Source: Thermopolyspora flexuosa (lineage in GTDB: Bacteria > Actinomycetota > Actinomycetes > Streptosporangiales > Streptosporangiaceae). From it: a stretch of DNA of 64,000 nt. The translations under genes and the position numbers were made by a program. Positions 60,587 to 64,000 of the stretch are shown here, one piece after another. Location of the stretch: contig NZ_VFPQ01000001.1 of assembly GCF_006716785.1 (NCBI RefSeq), positions 2,542,001 through 2,606,000 of the forward strand. The letters are read 5' to 3'. Positions within the stretch are counted from its first letter, which is position 1. Every line of letters begins with the position of its first letter. A model generated the notes under the pieces. The model searched no databases, was not told where the DNA came from, and worked only from the letters and a program-made list of their open reading frames with translations.

Positions 60587-61672
60587 TCAGTTCCCCGCCG
60601 CCGTCGCGGACGGGCCGTCGCCCTTGAGCAGGGGATGGGAGCGCATCGCCACCTCCAGCTCGCCCGGCAGCTCATCGCGGTAGCGGCCCAGCGTCGACAG
60701 GTCACCGTGCCCCAGCACCCGCCGTACCACGTCCATGTCCACCGCGTCCGCGAGCAGATGCGTCGCGGTCGTGTGCCGCAGCCCGTGCGGCGTCACCGAA
60801 CGCCGCCGCGCCGGGTCCACGTGCCGCTGCACCCGGTCGATCACCGCCTGCACGTCGCCCCGGGCCAGCCGCCGCCCCCGCCACGACAACAGCAGCGCCT
60901 TCTCCTCGCTGCGCGGCCGCGCATGCTCGAGATAGGCGTCGAGCACCCGCGCCACATCGTGGGGGAGAGGCACGTCACGGGTGCGCCCGCCCTTGCCGAA
61001 GATCCGCCAGTACCGCACCCCGTCGTTGACGTAGAAGTCCTCCACGTTCGCCCGCACCAGCTCCGACACCCGCGGCCCGACCGTCGTCAGCAGCAGCACG
61101 ATCAGGGCGTCACGGACCTCCACCCGCTGGTCCCGCCGCGGCCGCCGCCCTCGAGGACCCTTCGCCCCGCCGGGGACCGGCCCGGCCGGGCCCGAGCCGT
61201 CGGCGGCCGCACCGGCGAGCGCCTTCGCCGCCCCGATCAGCCCGCGCGCCTGCTCACGCGTCAACGCCCGCCGCTCGGGTCGCAGACCCCCGCGTTCCCG
61301 GGCCGTCACCGTCGAGGCCGTCATCGGATTGATCTGCACCCAGCCCGCCAGCACCGCGTGCTTGAACAACGCCGACACCGATCGCCGGAACCGCGCCTGC
61401 GACGCCGCGCTCTGCACCCCCGGCACCGGCCGGGCGCGCCTGCCGTCCGGCTTTCGCGCGAACGCCAGCAGCACCGCGTCCACGTCCTCGCCCGTCAGAT
61501 CGTCGAGCACCCGGTCGGCCCCCGCCAGCTCGGCGAACGTGCGCACGTCACGCACGTACACCTCCGCGGTCGCCGGGGACAGACCTCCCGTCACCGTCCT
61601 GGCCCGGACCAGCTCCACGTAACGATCGACAGCCTCCTGCACGGTGAGGCGCTGCAGCTCCGCGGGACGCAT
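60587..61672 (-). CDS. Tyrosine recombinase / integrase
   Basis: This 361-aa protein has an N-terminal SAM-like core-binding domain (~10-120) and a catalytic domain with all key residues: Arg in TVGPRVSELVR, Lys in FGKGGRTRDVP, His-x2-Arg in TPHGLRHTTATHLL, His in LGHGDLSTL and the nucleophile Tyr in GRYRDELPGE. It is more like XerC/D-type enzymes than large phage integrases. A disordered Gly/Pro/Arg insert (~155-185) sits before the catalytic Arg. Its start lies at the far side from the map remnant. Confidence 0.92.
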   Translation of the reverse strand: MRPAELQRLTVQEAVDRYVELVRARTVTGGLSPATAEVYVRDVRTFAELAGADRVLDDLTGEDVDAVLLAFARKPDGRRARPVPGVQSAASQARFRRSVSALFKHAVLAGWVQINPMTASTVTARERGGLRPERRALTREQARGLIGAAKALAGAAADGSGPAGPVPGGAKGPRGRRPRRDQRVEVRDALIVLLLTTVGPRVSELVRANVEDFYVNDGVRYWRIFGKGGRTRDVPLPHDVARVLDAYLEHARPRSEEKALLLSWRGRRLARGDVQAVIDRVQRHVDPARRRSVTPHGLRHTTATHLLADAVDMDVVRRVLGHGDLSTLGRYRDELPGELEVAMRSHPLLKGDGPSATAAGN

Positions 61673-62007
61673 GATCCCTAACGCTACAGCTCCCCACCGA
61701 CACCGCGCGCCCCGCCCGACGGCGATGGGGGAGAGGGGGCCTTGAGCCCGCGCTCACGGCGTTCCGTGATCGCGTTGCCCGGCCCGGCTCGCGAGCATGA
61801 GGGCATGGGGCCGCAGGCGGTGATCGAGCGCCGTGACCGGCGCCACCGGCTTCGTATGCGGGGCCGGCGGAGGCAGGCGGAGGCACCAGGGCTTCCACGG
61901 GCGGCACCCGGTCATCGGGCGGCGACCGCTCCCGGCCTCGCCGGAGCCGGCGCTGATGCGGCGGCTGGGCAGGATCCCGCCCGGCCCACGGCCGTCCCGC
62001 TCGTCCG
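61673..62007. other. Gene-free stretch beside the recombinase gene
   Basis: About 335 bases between the recombinase start and the end of the next minus-strand gene. I see no gene and no clear attachment site. The recombinase promoter should lie at 61673-61760. Confidence 0.5.
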
Positions 62008-63288
62008 TCAAGCGGTGTCCGGCACCGTCCGTACCGCCGCCCGGCCTCGCGACCGGCGCCGCAGCATAGCGGGCACCCACGGCGCGGCACCGACGACGGC
62101 CAGGAGCACGAGCAGCGGCACCCGCCACCACGACGAGACCGCCTCCGGCGGCGAGGACGGCGCCTCGGCGACCCACGGGTGTGCCGTCTTCGACCACGCC
62201 AGGAACGCGTCGCCGATGGGCAGCAGGCCGAAGGCGTACCGCTTGGTCGACGGGGTGTCGACGGGCAGGCCCGCCAGCTCGCCGTAGTTGGCCAGGGCCG
62301 CGGCGAGCGAGTGGTCGCCGTGCGCCTGGGCGGCGCCGAGGGTGACCACGGTGGCCGACAGGCTCACGCCGAGCAGCAGCGGCCCGGAATCGACGTCGGC
62401 GGGGCCGTCGGTGCCGTGCGGATACTCGCGCACGGCGGGGCCGAGGCCGAGCGGGAAGGCGAGGAAACGGTCGCGGAACCGCAGGTACTGCTCGCGGGCG
62501 AAGGCCGGGTCGACGTCGATGAGGAACCGGTTGATCAGGGCCTGCGAGCTGCCCCGGGCGCCCTCGAGGGCCTCGCCGGTGGCGGCGTCGACCCGGTGGG
62601 GGATCAGCCCGGTGGCCGGGTCGAGCCCGCGCCGCACCTGGCCGAGCCAGCGGGCCACGGTGTCGCCGAAGCGCGGGGTGAGCAGGCTGTCGTGCAGCCG
62701 CAGCGACGCGATCGCCACGGTGGAGTCGACCGGCCAGGCCTGGCCCGGGTAGGCCTCCAGGTACGGCGTGGCCGAGGCGCGGAAGGCCTCGGCGATCTCG
62801 GCGGAGTCGGCGGCGAACCGCCGTACCTGGTCCGGGTCCCGTTCCTGTGGCTGCTGCAGCTTCAGCAGGCCGCCGCGCAGCCAGTTGATCCAGCCGCGGT
62901 AGAAGACGCCGTGGGCCGGGGTGAGGGCGGGGTCGAACGGCTCGCGCCCGGCCGGCGACTCCAGGCGGTCCAGCGCCCACCGGGCGGAGGCCGGCGCCTC
63001 GCGCCGGTGGCCGGGCTCGCGTTCGCCCAGCTCGATCCAGGCCAGGCCGTACAGGACGTGGGAGAAGAAGTAGCCCTCGGGGAACAGGCGCTGCGCCTCC
63101 TCGGCCGCGCCGTCCTCGAGCGCCGCGCGGATGAAGGCGAGCTGCCGGTACACGCCGGGTGGTTCGCCGGTGGCGGCCGTGGCGGGCAGCACCAGCCGCA
63201 GCATCCCCGTCAGCGCGCACAGGCTGATCAGTACGGCGAGCAGCCGGCGCACCCGGCGCAGGACCCGGCCCGGGGTCGGCTCTTTCAT
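62008..63288 (-). CDS. Membrane-anchored protein of unknown function (possible alpha/alpha-barrel)
   Basis: This 426-aa protein has an N-terminal membrane helix (~16-36, after a basic stretch) and a second at ~389-407, followed by a basic cytoplasmic tail. The ~340 residues between should be outside the cell. They are helical and rich in aromatic and acidic motifs such as YFFSHVLYGLAWIELG, HGVFYRGWINWLRGG, WPVDSTVAIASLRLHD and IPHRVDAATGE. The spacing recalls alpha/alpha-toroid enzymes acting on polysaccharides or terpenes, but I cannot assign it. It stands alone. Confidence 0.6.
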   Translation of the reverse strand: MKEPTPGRVLRRVRRLLAVLISLCALTGMLRLVLPATAATGEPPGVYRQLAFIRAALEDGAAEEAQRLFPEGYFFSHVLYGLAWIELGEREPGHRREAPASARWALDRLESPAGREPFDPALTPAHGVFYRGWINWLRGGLLKLQQPQERDPDQVRRFAADSAEIAEAFRASATPYLEAYPGQAWPVDSTVAIASLRLHDSLLTPRFGDTVARWLGQVRRGLDPATGLIPHRVDAATGEALEGARGSSQALINRFLIDVDPAFAREQYLRFRDRFLAFPLGLGPAVREYPHGTDGPADVDSGPLLLGVSLSATVVTLGAAQAHGDHSLAAALANYGELAGLPVDTPSTKRYAFGLLPIGDAFLAWSKTAHPWVAEAPSSPPEAVSSWWRVPLLVLLAVVGAAPWVPAMLRRRSRGRAAVRTVPDTA

Positions 63289-64000
63289 GATCGTTTGATC
63301 CTATCGGCGTGCGGGGGAGCGGTTGCCCGGCCTCGTGGGCCGCGGGACAGCGTTGTGCCGACGTGATTGACGCTCGGTCCGCGCTGATGGTTTCTCGGGC
63401 CGGAGGGGGAGAGGCACATGGGCCGCCGGGCGCGGTCATGGCGCCGGGACCGCCATATATAAGACGCATTCGTCCGTTAACCGTTAAACCAGACAGAATT
63501 CACCTTCTGTATGGTTTAACATGGCAGGGCCTCAATAACCGGACAAAATCTGCCCGGATACGCGTGCTGAGGCGGGGCCTGGACTTGGTGTCGCACTTGA
63601 CGCACATGACGCGCCACGCGAAACGGGGAGTCGCCGGATACCCGGCCCTCGCGGCCGCCGGTCACGGGGTGCCACGTCATCCGGCGCGCAGTCGCGGACA
63701 AGATCTCCCTGGCCGTCGCGCGAGACACCCGGCCGGACGCGGCGGGCATGAGTCACGCGTCGCGGCGCTCGGTCGCAGGCCCTCCAGGGCGCGCGAATGG
63801 AGGACGCCGTGCCCGGGCTTTCGATGCCCGCCTGTGGCGCGCGCCGCCTGGGCTGCCGGACGCGACTTCGCACGCGCGACACGCCGCGGTGCCGGTGCGA
63901 TCCGGCGCAGCGTGACGACGGCGCTCCTGCGTATCGAATCGCGAGCCGGCTCGGATGTTCCGCCTTGCGCGCAGCGGCCGAATCGAGATGTGCGTGGCTG
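63289..64000. other. Gene-free right end of the window
   Basis: No trustworthy gene in about 700 bases. Bases 63450-63550 are strikingly AT-rich for this genome (CCATATATAAG, CCGTTAACCGTTAAACC) and hold the inverted repeat at 63483-63520. The rest is GC-rich without a family match. Confidence 0.5.
63483..63520. repeat. Long AT-rich inverted repeat
   Basis: GTTAAACCAGACAGAA (63483-63498) and TTCTGTATGGTTTAAC (63505-63520) pair at 15 of 16 positions around TTCACC. A CCGTTAA repeat lies just upstream. It could be an operator, a hairpin in RNA or a recombination core site; the tyrosine recombinase gene is ~1.8 kb away. Confidence 0.6.

Noticed and set aside
63516-63882. Open frames at the right end of the window
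   Set aside because: Products are basic and of low complexity with no start signal or match; the nearby inverted repeat is better support for a regulatory or recombination site.

Overview
The window reads as chromosome of a very GC-rich actinomycete. GC is in the low-to-mid 70s with strong G/C bias at third codon positions. Diagnostic genes include rbpA, a PaaX-type regulator, a TipA-type MerR regulator, an Lnt/Ppm lipid pair and probable leaderless messages. Gene content and synteny (lnt-ppm-fxsA-rbpA) fit the Streptosporangiales or a relative, possibly a thermophile. I cannot fix the genus from sequence alone.

Region 1 (1-15.3 kb) is one long plus-strand operon for a Huc-type group 2a [NiFe]-hydrogenase, the high-affinity H2-scavenging enzyme. 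It holds the tail of a DUF1641 (HucM-like) gene, hucS, hucL, the maturation protease, a TPR protein, a 119-aa protein of unknown role, a NifU-like/Rieske fusion, an NHL propeller, hypF, hypC, an SIS-HypC fusion, an SIS isomerase-like protein, hypE, a second hypC, hypD and a DUF6390-like protein. Most junctions overlap by 4 bases. hypA and hypB are not in the window. A selenocysteine tRNA and selB follow at 15.3-17.3 kb.

Region 2 (17.9-24.7 kb) starts with an RraA-like protein and an SDR. A PaaX-family regulator then faces a four-gene minus-strand operon: SDR, amidohydrolase, acyl-CoA ligase and MaoC hydratase. The four together match the side-chain beta-oxidation route for hydroxycinnamates (the CouLMNO type). 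A GACGGCCGT operator-like element lies at both the regulator promoter and the operon promoter.

Region 3 (24.7-41.6 kb) is housekeeping mixed with unusually long gene-free stretches: a small membrane protein, an Lrp/AsnC regulator, a HelR-type RNA polymerase-recycling helicase, lnt, ppm, fxsA, rbpA with a sigma-R type promoter, an MFS transporter, a glycerophosphodiesterase, two methyltransferases, and a MoxR-DUF58-VWA operon. The gene-free stretches carry two kinds of dispersed element: TGATCTAC-NNN-GTAAAG (four copies between 26.3 and 49.4 kb) and an ~80-bp repeat (two full copies and one partial).

Region 4 (41.7-64 kb) holds a membrane protein with a degenerate kinase-like N-terminus and a complete Mrp Na+/H+ antiporter operon (AB-fused, C, D, E, F, G). 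After these come DeoR, WYL, LysE, MarR and an RND pump with a coupled leader ORF. Then come purB, a TipA-like regulator with a classical MerR promoter, an aldo/keto reductase, a broken methionine aminopeptidase beside a tyrosine recombinase, and a membrane-anchored protein of unknown function. The last 700 bases contain no gene I trust but do contain a striking AT-rich inverted repeat.
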